This document shows, piece after piece, positions 31,674 through 39,623 of a stretch of DNA of 64,000 nucleotides. Source of the DNA: JAWKIW01 sp046331175 (GTDB lineage: Bacteria; Actinomycetota; Acidimicrobiia; Acidimicrobiales; Acidimicrobilacustridaceae). The stretch spans positions 83,596-147,595 of the forward strand of contig JAXLRI010000013.1 in the NCBI GenBank assembly GCA_046331175.1, given 5' to 3'. The stretch's first letter is position 1; each line of letters starts with the position of its first letter. Both the position numbers and the translations under genes were made by a program. The notes beneath the pieces were generated by a model. The model was given only the letters and a program-made list of their open reading frames with translations, ran no database searches and had not been told where the DNA came from.

Positions 31674-32096
31674 ATGTCGATGACCGCCGATGCCGTGACC
31701 GTGCCCGAAGCCCCGACCTCCGGTGTGGCCGCGGTCGCGCTGCCGAGCGACCGATCCCGGCTCGGGTTGGCCGCCTTCATGGTGGGGGCGGGGGTGATGC
31801 ACTTCGTCGCGCCCCGCTTCTACGAGCAGATCGTGCCCCGGTGGATCGGCCACGAGAAGCAGGTGGTGGCGTGGTCGGGGGTGGCCGAGGTCCTCTGCGG
31901 CGCCCTGGTGGCCGTGCCGAGGACCCGCCGACTCGGTGCGTGGCTGACGCTGGTCACGCTGGTCGCCGTCTACCCGGCCAACGTGCAGATGGCCATCGAC
32001 AGCGGCACGCCCCACGACGCCATGTCGTGGGGGGCCTGGTTGCGCCTCCCGCTCCAGCTGCCGATGTGGCGCTGGGCGTGGAAGCACACCCGCTGA
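31674..32096 (+). CDS. DoxX-like small membrane protein
   Basis: 140-residue integral membrane protein with four hydrophobic segments: LGLAAFMVGAGVMHFVAP, VVAWSGVAEVLCGALVAV, LGAWLTLVTLVAVYPANV and a short terminal one. The pattern GAGVMHF ... FYEQIVPRWIG ... GVAEVLCG ... YPANVQMAI is typical of the DoxX/DoxD-like family of small quinone-linked or stress-related proteins. The start at 31674 has an AAAGGA ribosome-binding site about 6 nt upstream. Biochemical role unresolved. It sits between the helical protein and the surface protein. Confidence 0.8.
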   Translation: MSMTADAVTVPEAPTSGVAAVALPSDRSRLGLAAFMVGAGVMHFVAPRFYEQIVPRWIGHEKQVVAWSGVAEVLCGALVAVPRTRRLGAWLTLVTLVAVYPANVQMAIDSGTPHDAMSWGAWLRLPLQLPMWRWAWKHTR

Positions 32097-32173
32097 CGCA
32101 GGCGGTGGGGCGGCCGAACGGACGAGACTGGTGCATCCGTCGGCGCGGGCTCGACGGAGGAGGAGAGATCACC

Positions 32174-33157
32174 ATGTCCCCGTCCCTGTCCACGCGCGCT
32201 CGGCGCCTCGCCTCGCAGGCGGTCACCATCGTGGTCGCCGCCCTCGTGGCCGGCGTCTTCGTGCCCCGGGTCGTCGCCGCGTCCACCTCGTCGGGTGACC
32301 GCGCCATCTTCGAACCGCTCCCACCGGCGCGGATCCTCGACACGCGCGACGGGACCGGGGCGCCTGCGGCCAGGGTCGGTCCGGGCCAGACCATCGACGT
32401 GGTCGTGCTCGGCCAGGGTGGCGTGCCGGCTGACGCGACCGCGGTGGTCGTCAACCTGACGGTGACCCAGCCCTCGGCGGAGAGCCACCTCCGCGTCTTC
32501 CCGACGGGACAGCCCCTGCCGGTGGTGTCGAGCCTCAACTTCGTGGCCAACCAGACGATCGCCAACATGGTCACGATGCCGATCGGAGCCGGCGGCAAGA
32601 TCTCGGTCTTCAACAACTCGGGACAGACCCACGTCATCGGGGACGTGACGGGGTACTACCGCGGCCACGACCACGACGACCGCTACTACACGAAGGCCCA
32701 GGTCGACGGGAAGCTCGCCGCCAGCGACTACGTCGGCTCGGCCCAGATCGCCGCCAACGCCGTCGCCGCCAGCGAGATCGCGGCCGATGCGGTGGGCACC
32801 AGCGAGCTGGCCCCCGACGCCGTCACCGGGGCCGAGGTGCTCGACGGCAGCCTCCGCCTGGTCGACGTGTCGGCGAGCTCGTTCACGGGGAGCGGCGACC
32901 TGTCGGCGGTGACCGTCGCCGCGGGCCAGTGCGTGTCGCTGTTCTCCAAGACCGGGGCGCCCCTGCAGGACGGCGATCTCCTGGTGCCCCGGTTCACGGT
33001 GGCGGGCACGATCACACCGAACTCGATCATGTTGGTGCCGACGGTGGCCCGGAACATCGCCGGCGTCCCGAGCGCCCGGATCGTTGCCTGCAACGCGGGG
33101 ACGAGCCCCGGCTCGTTCACCGGGACGTTCACCGTCGCCGTGCAGCTGGTGCGCTGA
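32174..33157 (+). CDS. secreted surface protein with LDTR beta-domain and tail-fibre-like segment
   Basis: 327 residues. The ATG at 32174 is fixed by GGAGGAGGAG upstream. It has a signal peptide (LASQAVTIVVAALVAGVFVP, cleavage near VVAAS). The first module (about 40-155) starts PPARILDTRDGTG and ends THVIGDVTGYY; the same module occurs three times in the 1202-aa protein at 44693 and is frequent on actinobacterial surfaces. Next comes HDHDDRYYTKAQVDGKL, a motif seen in phage tail fibres, and a ladder of IAANAVAASEIAADAVGTSE repeats. A C-terminal beta domain (VSASSFTGSGDLSAVTV ... AGVPSARIVACN) finishes it. It probably forms an extended surface or adhesin-like structure. A strong bidirectional terminator follows. 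Confidence 0.8.
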   Translation: MSPSLSTRARRLASQAVTIVVAALVAGVFVPRVVAASTSSGDRAIFEPLPPARILDTRDGTGAPAARVGPGQTIDVVVLGQGGVPADATAVVVNLTVTQPSAESHLRVFPTGQPLPVVSSLNFVANQTIANMVTMPIGAGGKISVFNNSGQTHVIGDVTGYYRGHDHDDRYYTKAQVDGKLAASDYVGSAQIAANAVAASEIAADAVGTSELAPDAVTGAEVLDGSLRLVDVSASSFTGSGDLSAVTVAAGQCVSLFSKTGAPLQDGDLLVPRFTVAGTITPNSIMLVPTVARNIAGVPSARIVACNAGTSPGSFTGTFTVAVQLVR

Positions 33158-33193
33158 CCCACCCGACGCGACCGGGCGATCACCCGACCAGGC

Positions 33194-33232
33194 GCGAACG
33201 AGGGGCCGGCCCGTGGCCGGCCCCTCGTTCGC
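33194..33232. terminator. 18-bp perfect stem, bidirectional terminator
   Basis: GCGAACGAGGGGCCGGCC (33194-33211), a CGT loop, and GGCCGGCCCCTCGTTCGC (33215-33232). It lies between the convergent surface-protein and SDR genes and can serve both. Confidence 0.8.
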
Positions 33233-33252
33233 GTTCGCTCGTCGCGTCGTGG

Positions 33253-34155
33253 TCAGCTGTTGGCGCTGAAGGTCTCCAGCAGCAGCTTGATCTCGTCGCC
33301 GGTGCCGATCGGCACGCTGTAGCCGTCCCGGTCCTCGATCTCGTCGAGGTGGTCGCGCACGTCCTCGACGGTGAGGTCGGGGTTGAAGTACCCGGCGGTG
33401 CGGCCCACGAAGAAGCGGCTCACCTGGCCACCGGCGACCGAGAAGGTCTCGCCCGTCACGGCGCACTCCTCGGAGGCGAGGTAGGCGACCACCGGGGTGA
33501 CGGTCTCGGGGGCGAGCTTCTCGCCGAAGCCGCCGAGCAGGTCGGCGGTCATGCGGGTGAGGGCGACCGGGGCGATGGCGTTGACCTTGATGTTGGCCTT
33601 GGCGCCCTCGATGCCGAGCACGTGGGTGAACCCGACCAGGCCCATCTTGGCGGCGCCGTAGTTGGCCTGGCCGAAGTTGCCGAGGATGCCGGCGTTGGAG
33701 GCGGTGTTGATCACGCGGCCGTAGCCCTTGTCGCGCATGACCTTCCAGGCCGGCTGGGTGACGTAGAAGGCGCCCTTGAGGTGCACGTCGATGACGGCGT
33801 TCATGAGGTCGGGCGTCATGTTGTGGAAGGACTTGTCGCGCAGGATGCCGGCGTTGTTGATCACGATGTCGACGGTGCCGAAGGCGTCGAGGGCGGCCTG
33901 CACGATGGCCTCGCCGCCCTCGGCGGTGGCCACGCTGTCGCCGTTGGCGACCGCCTCGCCTCCGAGCGCCTCGATCTCCTCGACGACGGTCTGGGCCGGG
34001 CCCTTGTCGCCGCCCTCGCCCGACACCGAGCCGCCGAGGTCGTTCACCACGATGCGGGCGCCGCGGCGCGCCAGCTCGAGGGCGTGGGCCCGGCCGAGCC
34101 CGCCGCCGGCGCCGGTGATGATCGCGACCTTCCCGTCGTAGCCGATGTCTGCCAT
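33253..34155 (-). CDS. SDR, peroxisomal MFE-2-type 3-hydroxyacyl-CoA dehydrogenase-like
   Basis: 300-residue SDR. TGAGGGLGRAHAL is the cofactor motif, followed by VVNDLGGSVSGEGG, NNAG, the catalytic Ser in TASNAGILGN, YGAAK and VTGETFSVAGGQVSRFFVGR. The unusual GRAHALELARRGARIVVNDLGG segment and the extended C terminus (TVEDVRDHLDEIEDRDGY) are typical of the dehydrogenase unit of multifunctional enzyme type 2, which oxidises (3R)-hydroxyacyl-CoA in fatty-acid or sterol side-chain degradation. Here it is a stand-alone protein. ATG start at 34155 with GGAACCCC nearby. The FadD ligase gene lies upstream on the same strand (155 bp gap). Confidence 0.86.
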   Translation of the reverse strand: MADIGYDGKVAIITGAGGGLGRAHALELARRGARIVVNDLGGSVSGEGGDKGPAQTVVEEIEALGGEAVANGDSVATAEGGEAIVQAALDAFGTVDIVINNAGILRDKSFHNMTPDLMNAVIDVHLKGAFYVTQPAWKVMRDKGYGRVINTASNAGILGNFGQANYGAAKMGLVGFTHVLGIEGAKANIKVNAIAPVALTRMTADLLGGFGEKLAPETVTPVVAYLASEECAVTGETFSVAGGQVSRFFVGRTAGYFNPDLTVEDVRDHLDEIEDRDGYSVPIGTGDEIKLLLETFSANS

Positions 34156-34310
34156 GGGGTTCCCCGTCTGTCGTGGTGTTCGGTGGGCGGCGACGGACGC
34201 GTCGCCGCAGGACCCCGGCAGCGTAGCGAGGGGCCCCCAGCGGGCGAGAATCGACGCCCTGGCTGCCGGCGGGGCCCGCGCTCCGGTGGCGCCGACGCGC
34301 CGCCGGAAGG

Positions 34311-35942
34311 TCAGCCGGAGAGGCTGACCCCGAGCTCGTCGGCGGCGTAGCCCTTCATCCGCTTGTAGTCGACCTTGCCGTTGGGGGCGCGCCCGATGGT
34401 GTCGATGAGGACGACCTTCTTGGGCGCCTTGTAGTGGGCGAGGCGGCCCTTCACGTGCTCGATCAGCTCGTCCTCGTCGGCGGCCTGGCCGGGCCGCAGC
34501 TCGACGACCGAGGTGATGGCCTCGCCGAAGCGGTCGTCGGGCAGGCCCACCGTGACGGCGTCGAGGACGGCCGGGTGGGTCTTGAGCGCCTCCTCGACCT
34601 CCTCGGGGAAGACCTTCTCGCCACCGGTGTTGATGCAGACCGAGCCGCGGCCGAGCAGCGTGAGCGTGCCGTCAGCTTCGACCTGGGCGTAGTCGCCGGG
34701 GATCGAGTACGTGTCGCCGTCGATCACCACGAACGTCTTGGCCGACTTCTCGGGGTCCTTGTAGTACCCGATGGGCGTGTAGCCCTTCACGGCCACGCGG
34801 CCGATCTCGCCCGACCCCGGCGCGACGTCGTGGCCGTCGTCGGTGATCACCCGCGAGGTGTCGCCGAGGGAGAACTTGGCGGTGCCGCTCGACCCGCCGG
34901 CGGTGGACACCGACTGGCCGAGGCCGATGGCCTCCGACGACGAGAAGGCGTCGATCAGCATCATGCCAGGGTTGTGGACCAGCAGGGCCTCCTTGACCGG
35001 CTGGCTCCACATCACGCCCGAGGAGGTCATCACGATCAGGCTCGACAGGTCCCAGCGGCCCGGGTTCTCGTCGAGCTGCTTGAGGATCGGCTTGGCGAAG
35101 GCGTCGCCGACGATCACCAGCATGTTGATCTTCTCGCGCTCGACGGTGTCGAGGATCTCGGTGATGTCGAGGTGGCGGCTGGTCATGGTGACGACCGTGC
35201 CGCCGCCGACGAGGGTCATCATCGCGGTGAACTGGCCGGTGCCGTGCATCAGCGGGCACCCCGGGATCATGCGCAGGCCGGGTCCGAGGATCTTCTCCTC
35301 GCGGATGCGGCGGTAGTGGTCGTCGTCGGCGTCCTCGCGGTAGAAGGGGTCGGTGGCGCCGACCACGGCGCGGATGAGCGAGTCCTGCCTCCACATCACG
35401 CCCTTGGGCATGCCGGTGGTGCCGCCCGTGTACATCATCAAGATGTCGTCGTCGCCCCGGCCCCACGGTGGGACCACCCGCTCGGTCTGGGTGGTGGCGG
35501 CGTCCTCGTAGGGGGTGGCCCAGGCGGGGCACGGGCCCTCGCCGTCGTCGACCCACAGCCAGGTCTTCACGCCCGGGACGCGGTCGCGGATGCCCTCGAT
35601 GCGCTCGCTGAAGCTGCCGTGGAACACGACCGCGACGGCGTCGGCGTTGTCCCACAGGTAGACGAGCTCGTCGTCGGCGTAGCGGTAGTTGGTGTTGACC
35701 GGGACGAGGCCCGCCTTGAAGCAGGCGAACATCGACTCCATGTACTCGGGGGCGTTGTAGAGGTACTGCGCCACCTTGTCCTGGTGCTGCGCGCCGGCGT
35801 CGAGCAGGGCGCGGGCGACCCCGTCGGCCCGACGGTCGAAGTCGCGCCACGAGATCCGACGGTCGCCGTGGACGAGCGCGTCGTTGTCGGGCACGTTGTC
35901 GGCGGCGATCTCCCAGATGGACGCGTAGTTGAAGGCCCCCAC
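34311..35942 (-). CDS. acyl-CoA synthetase (FadD-type, AMP-binding)
   Basis: 543 residues. ANL-superfamily ligase that adenylates a carboxylic acid and transfers it to CoA. Seen: the phosphate loop MYTGGTTGMPKGVMW, a long insertion about 225-250, AFSSSEAIG, and the C-terminal GRGSVCINTGGEKVFPEEVEE followed by PNGKVDYKRM with the catalytic Lys. The chain length is not predictable; sequence character suggests fatty or steroid acyl substrates. GTG at 35942 with a GAGGGGGG ribosome-binding site. Followed by the MFE-2-like SDR, with which it could act: ligase then later beta-oxidation step. Confidence 0.9.
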   Translation of the reverse strand: MGAFNYASIWEIAADNVPDNDALVHGDRRISWRDFDRRADGVARALLDAGAQHQDKVAQYLYNAPEYMESMFACFKAGLVPVNTNYRYADDELVYLWDNADAVAVVFHGSFSERIEGIRDRVPGVKTWLWVDDGEGPCPAWATPYEDAATTQTERVVPPWGRGDDDILMMYTGGTTGMPKGVMWRQDSLIRAVVGATDPFYREDADDDHYRRIREEKILGPGLRMIPGCPLMHGTGQFTAMMTLVGGGTVVTMTSRHLDITEILDTVEREKINMLVIVGDAFAKPILKQLDENPGRWDLSSLIVMTSSGVMWSQPVKEALLVHNPGMMLIDAFSSSEAIGLGQSVSTAGGSSGTAKFSLGDTSRVITDDGHDVAPGSGEIGRVAVKGYTPIGYYKDPEKSAKTFVVIDGDTYSIPGDYAQVEADGTLTLLGRGSVCINTGGEKVFPEEVEEALKTHPAVLDAVTVGLPDDRFGEAITSVVELRPGQAADEDELIEHVKGRLAHYKAPKKVVLIDTIGRAPNGKVDYKRMKGYAADELGVSLSG

Positions 35943-36081
35943 GGGTCCCCCCTCGTGTGGTCGGCGGCGATGCGGGGGCCGAGTGTAGGGGCGGCCGGTC
36001 GGGCCGGGCACGCCCGCGCCCGCACTAGCCTGGCGCGGCGCCGGTCGCTGGGGCCGGTGGTGCGACCGAGGAGCGATGGCG

Positions 36082-36954
36082 ATGCGGCGATGGCTGGCGG
36101 CGGGCCTGGTCCTGGCGGCGGCGGTGCCGATCGCCGCCTGCTCGAAGTCCGATGGACCGACCCCGGCCGCCACCACGGCGGCGCCCGGCTCGACGTCGAC
36201 CAGCGCGCCGCCGGGCACGACGAAGGCCCCCGGGACCACCGTGCGCGGCGGCTCGACCGGTACGACCGGCACCACGCCGGCCGACGCCGCGGCGTACTGC
36301 ACGGTCGTGCGCGACAACGAGCAGCTGGTGAAGAGCGGCTTCTCCGAACCGGCCCAGGCCAGCGACTTCCTCGCCGTGCTCGGCAAGATGGAGGACGCGG
36401 CCCCTGCCAGCCAGAAGGCCAACGTGGCCGCCGTCCGCAAGGTCGCCGAGGGCCTGGTGGGCGTGTCGCCGGCCGAGGCCGACCGGAAGATGCTCGACCT
36501 GCTGCAGCAGCCCGACGTGCTCGAGGCCGCGGCGTCGCTGTCCGACTTCACCGACCAGGCGTGCGGCGTCCAGCTGCAGTCCACGTCGGCCGGCGGCTCG
36601 AGCGGCGGCACCGGCGACACCAGCGGCGGCGGTTCGTCGGGCAGCGGGGGAGGCTCGGCCACCCCCACCCTCGACGAGCTGAAGGCGGCGGTCCAGGCCG
36701 CGGCGAACGGCGCCCCGTGGTTCCAGGCCCTCAACGGCTGGAGCATCGGCAGCATCAACAGCGCCGGCCAGATCACCATCACCGCCGACGCCACCGACAC
36801 CCCCCTCGACAAGGCCGGCGCCATCGCCGCCTGCGAGGCGGCGGCGGCCTGGGGCACCGGCAAGTACGGGACGGTCGAGGTGTCGGTCACCGGGCCGAAC
36901 CTGGCGGTGCTGGCCTCCAAGGGACCGACGGCGTCGTCGTGCACAGCCGCGTGA
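36082..36954 (+). CDS. lipoprotein of unknown function (paralog 1)
   Basis: 290-residue secreted lipoprotein. Two ATGs are possible; 36082 is chosen because GAGGAG lies 8 nt before it but only 2 nt before the ATG at 36076. Signal peptide MRRWLAAGLVLAAAVPIAAC with lipobox Cys, then a Ser/Thr/Pro linker, a helical middle domain (about 70-165) and a Gly/Ser spacer. The last about 85 residues (PWFQALNGWSIGSINSAGQI ... VEVSVTGPNLAVL) recur in diverged form in the next gene. Two Cys residues may form a disulfide. Function unknown. The second lipoprotein begins 8 nt after the stop. Confidence 0.75.
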   Translation: MRRWLAAGLVLAAAVPIAACSKSDGPTPAATTAAPGSTSTSAPPGTTKAPGTTVRGGSTGTTGTTPADAAAYCTVVRDNEQLVKSGFSEPAQASDFLAVLGKMEDAAPASQKANVAAVRKVAEGLVGVSPAEADRKMLDLLQQPDVLEAAASLSDFTDQACGVQLQSTSAGGSSGGTGDTSGGGSSGSGGGSATPTLDELKAAVQAAANGAPWFQALNGWSIGSINSAGQITITADATDTPLDKAGAIAACEAAAAWGTGKYGTVEVSVTGPNLAVLASKGPTASSCTAA

Positions 36955-36962
36955 GGACCGCC

Positions 36963-37811
36963 ATGCCTCGTCGGCTCGCCGGTGCGGCGGTCGTCGCCGC
37001 CGCGCTGATCGTGGGCTGCTCCCAGAAGCAGGCCGACGTCACCAGCGCGGCCACCACGGCGGCCCCGACCACGGCGAGCCCGGCGACGACCGCCGCCCCG
37101 GGCACCACCCGGCCGGCCGGCGGCGACTTCTGCGACCAGGCGGCGGCGCACGTCGACATCCTGCGCGACCTGTCCGGCGACCGGGCCGAGGCCGTGGTGG
37201 TCTTCCGCGACCTGGCGGCGGTTGCTCCCGACGGCGACATCGGCGCCGGGCTCAGCAAGGCCGCCGACCTGCTCGAGGAGAACGCCGACGCCTCGCAGGC
37301 CGACCTCGAGGCGGCCGTGGCCCAGGCCCGCGACGACGATCCCGACTTCGCCCGCAACATCTCCCGCGTGCCGGCCTACGTGCAGGACCAGTGCGGGATC
37401 TCCATCTCGTCGTCGACCCAGACGACGGTGCGACGCTCCACCACGACGACGGTCCGCGGCTCGACCAGCACCACGGCGTTCGACCCGCTCGCCACCACCG
37501 ACAGCCGTGACCTCTTCGAGGGCGGCCTGCGCAGCTACCTCGCCCAGAACTACGGCGACCAGCCGTGGTACGCCGACATCGACCGCTTCTCGCTGGTGAT
37601 CAGCGAGGACTCCGTGGGGCAGCCGATCGTGCAGGCGGCGGTGGGGTCGACCACGACCGACTTCGACGAGGCGACGGCCAAGGACATCTGCCTCGCCGTG
37701 GTGCGCTACGCCGGCAGCTCCGAGCTCGACCGCGACGTGTCGGTCACCGGCGTCGACGACCGCATCCTCGTGCGCACGAAGAGCTACCGCTACCAGTGCA
37801 CCCCGCCGTGA
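36963..37811 (+). CDS. lipoprotein of unknown function (paralog 2)
   Basis: 282 residues, translationally linked to the preceding lipoprotein (8-nt gap; a GAGGA ribosome-binding site overlaps the upstream stop region). Lipobox at LIVGC after a typical signal. A helical domain (CDQAAAHVDILRDLSGDRAE ... VQDQCGI) is followed by a Thr-rich linker and a C-terminal module starting PWYADIDRFSLVISEDSVGQ and ending in a Cys-containing YRYQC. That module aligns in order with the end of the upstream protein (PW-[FY], a central strand, an AxxxC-A helix, then a strand with Val-Thr-Gly). Likely a tandem duplication. Function unknown. Confidence 0.75.
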   Translation: MPRRLAGAAVVAAALIVGCSQKQADVTSAATTAAPTTASPATTAAPGTTRPAGGDFCDQAAAHVDILRDLSGDRAEAVVVFRDLAAVAPDGDIGAGLSKAADLLEENADASQADLEAAVAQARDDDPDFARNISRVPAYVQDQCGISISSSTQTTVRRSTTTTVRGSTSTTAFDPLATTDSRDLFEGGLRSYLAQNYGDQPWYADIDRFSLVISEDSVGQPIVQAAVGSTTTDFDEATAKDICLAVVRYAGSSELDRDVSVTGVDDRILVRTKSYRYQCTPP

Positions 37812-37898
37812 TCGGTGCCCAGCCGCCCGGCTGAGGGCTCGGGTCGAGCGGCCCCGGGGCCGGTGGCGCCTCCCGCGGCCCCCGACCGTCGCGGCCGG

Positions 37899-37904
37899 TA
37901 CGAT
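37899..37904 (+). promoter_or_regulatory. -10 hexamer TACGAT, leaderless promoter
   Basis: TACGAT ends 8 nt before the GTG at 37913. Confidence 0.5.
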
Positions 37905-37912
37905 CGCCGGCC

Positions 37913-39115
37913 GTGGACTTCGACATGCCAGCCGAGTACGACCCGCGCCGCGTCGAGCTGCGCGACTGGTTCGCCGCCAACCCGTCGCCCTCGGGCCGCC
38001 AGCTGGCCGAGCGGGGCCTGGTCGCCCCGCACTGGCCGGCGCCGTGGGGCCTCGACGCCGACCCCATCCACCAGCTGATCATCGACGACGAGATGAAGCG
38101 GGCGAAGGTGCGACGCCCGAACAACATGATCGGCATCGGCTGGGCGGGCCCGACGATCCTGCACGCGGGATCCGACGAGCAGAAGGAGCGCTACCTGTTC
38201 CCGCTGCTCGCCGGCGAGGAGATCTGGTGCCAGCTGTTCTCCGAGCCCAACGCCGGCAGCGACCTCGCCAACCTCGGCACCCGCGCCATCCGCGACGGCG
38301 ACACCTACGTCGTCAACGGCCAGAAGATCTGGACGTCGCTGGCCCAGTTCTCCCAGTACGGCATCCTCATCGCCCGCACCAACCCCGACGCGCCGAAGCA
38401 CAAGGGCGTCTCGTACTTCATCTGCCCGATGGACACCCCGGGCATCGAGATCCGCCCCATCATCGAGATGACGGGCGGCCACACGTTCAACGAGGTCTTC
38501 TTCGACGACGTGCGCATCCCCGCCGAGAACCTGGTGGGCGAGGAGAACGAGGGCTGGACCCTCGCCAAGGTCACGCTCGGCAACGAGCGGGTGTCGCTGT
38601 CGGGCGGCGGCGCGCTGTGGGGCAACGGCCCGAGCGCCAAGGACCTGTTCGACATCGTGCGGGCCCAGGGCGGCGTCACCGACCCGCTGCTGCGACAGCG
38701 CCTGGCGTCGCTCTACATCGAGGCCGAGATCCTGCGGCTGATCCGCCTGCGCACCGTCACCGCCGCCATCAAGGGCCGCCAGCCCGGGCCCGAGGCGTCG
38801 GTGCGCAAGGTGCTGGCCGACGAGCACGGCCAGACGATGATGGAGCTGGCCAAGGACCTCGAGGGCACCGCCGCCCTGCTCACCGGCGGCGACCCCGCCG
38901 ACGAGGAGCGCATGAGCCTCACCGGCACGCTGCCGTGGGCCGACCCGGCGGCGTGGCACTTCGGCTTCCTGTTCAGCCAGGCCCTCACCATCGGCGGTGG
39001 CACCGGCGACGTGCAGCGCAACATCATCGCCGAGCGCGTCCTCGACCTGCCCCACGACCTCGACGTCGAGGCCGGCAAGACCTGGGCCGAGGCCCGGGCC
39101 GCCGCTCCCGCCTGA
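37913..39115 (+). CDS. acyl-CoA dehydrogenase (FadE-type)
   Basis: 400-residue flavoenzyme. The FAD/substrate region reads IWCQLFSEPNAGSDLANL and KIWTSLAQFSQYGILIA, then FFDDVRIPAENLVGEENEGW and a C-terminal GGGTGDVQRNIIAERVLDLP. At the position where medium-chain enzymes carry the catalytic Glu (YEGT), this protein has Gly (GGGT), so the base must come from elsewhere or from a partner subunit. Actinobacterial FadE pairs forming alpha2-beta2 heterotetramers show this. It resembles the interrupted dehydrogenase at 55681, being its full-length paralog. GTG start at 37913, TACGAT 8 nt upstream. Confidence 0.88.
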   Translation: MDFDMPAEYDPRRVELRDWFAANPSPSGRQLAERGLVAPHWPAPWGLDADPIHQLIIDDEMKRAKVRRPNNMIGIGWAGPTILHAGSDEQKERYLFPLLAGEEIWCQLFSEPNAGSDLANLGTRAIRDGDTYVVNGQKIWTSLAQFSQYGILIARTNPDAPKHKGVSYFICPMDTPGIEIRPIIEMTGGHTFNEVFFDDVRIPAENLVGEENEGWTLAKVTLGNERVSLSGGGALWGNGPSAKDLFDIVRAQGGVTDPLLRQRLASLYIEAEILRLIRLRTVTAAIKGRQPGPEASVRKVLADEHGQTMMELAKDLEGTAALLTGGDPADEERMSLTGTLPWADPAAWHFGFLFSQALTIGGGTGDVQRNIIAERVLDLPHDLDVEAGKTWAEARAAAPA

Positions 39116-39199
39116 TCGGCGCCCGTCGCTCGCCGCGGGCGCCCGCCTCGGCCAGCAGCATCTTGGTGTCGGCGCGCCGGCTCGGCCAGACTCTCGCCC

Positions 39200-39493
39200 A
39201 TGGCCCCACGCAAGGATGTCGCCCGGTTCCGTCGCCACGAGAAGGTGGTGGCCGCCGTCGACCTGCCCGACGTCCCCGCCGGCACGCCCGGCAAGGTGCT
39301 GCTGGTCAACGGGCTGTCGTGGGTCCGCTACCACGTGCTGTTCGACAACGGCGTCAAGCGCTCGGCGGTGCGGGACGAGTGGCTCGCCACCCGTGACGAG
39401 TGGGCCGATCGCGAGCGCGAGGCGGCCCTCGAGCGTCGCCGGGCCGAGAAGGCCGCCGCCCGCGAGGCCGCGCTGGCTTCCGTCCAGGGCTGA
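39200..39493 (+). CDS. small basic hypothetical protein, 97 aa
   Basis: 97 residues: MAPRKDVARFRRHEKVVAAV, then VPAGTPGKVLLVNGLSWVRYHVLFDNG, which looks like a small SH3-like barrel (PGKV ... WxRYxVxFDNG), and a long charged helix (EREAALERRRAEKAAAREAA). Related short KOW/SH3-like proteins are common in actinobacteria, and their role is unknown. The start at 39200 has no obvious ribosome-binding site; the preceding GACTCT is a poor -10. Followed after 130 bp by an LLM enzyme. Confidence 0.65.
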   Translation: MAPRKDVARFRRHEKVVAAVDLPDVPAGTPGKVLLVNGLSWVRYHVLFDNGVKRSAVRDEWLATRDEWADREREAALERRRAEKAAAREAALASVQG

Positions 39494-39550
39494 ACCCGCC
39501 GGACCGCTCCCGTCCGCGGGGCGGCTAGCGTGACCGGCACGCCGGAGCGC

Positions 39551-39563
39551 TGAACGGCGTTCA
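39551..39563. promoter_or_regulatory. palindrome TGAACG-G-CGTTCA
   Basis: Six-bp perfect arms about a single G, 60 bp upstream of the LLM gene start at 39624. Operator candidate; spacing differs from the KstR box by one base. Confidence 0.35.
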
Positions 39564-39623
39564 CCGCAACCACTCGCCACGGCCGTCGGCCCGACGGTCG
39601 CCATTGATCCCGGGGGGACACCG

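Noticed and set aside
32174..33157. Prophage tail-fibre gene
   Set aside because: The HDDRYYTKAQVD motif also occurs in cellular surface proteins, and there are no other phage genes around it. The signal peptide and LDTR domain favour a host surface protein.
34173..34185. 13-bp sequence GTGGTGTTCGGTG shared with 44024-44036 upstream of two minus-strand genes
   Set aside because: A 13-mer match is expected by chance many times in a 64-kb GC-rich window.
34434..35942. Open plus-strand frame opposite the FadD gene, continuous with the second lipoprotein frame
   Set aside because: Reads as random Gly/Val/His/Asp-rich sequence; the minus strand codes for a clear AMP-binding ligase.
36964..37000. 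Earlier GTG start for the second lipoprotein
   Set aside because: It would overlap the upstream gene and spoil the signal peptide; the ATG at 36963 with GAGGA gives a perfect lipobox protein.
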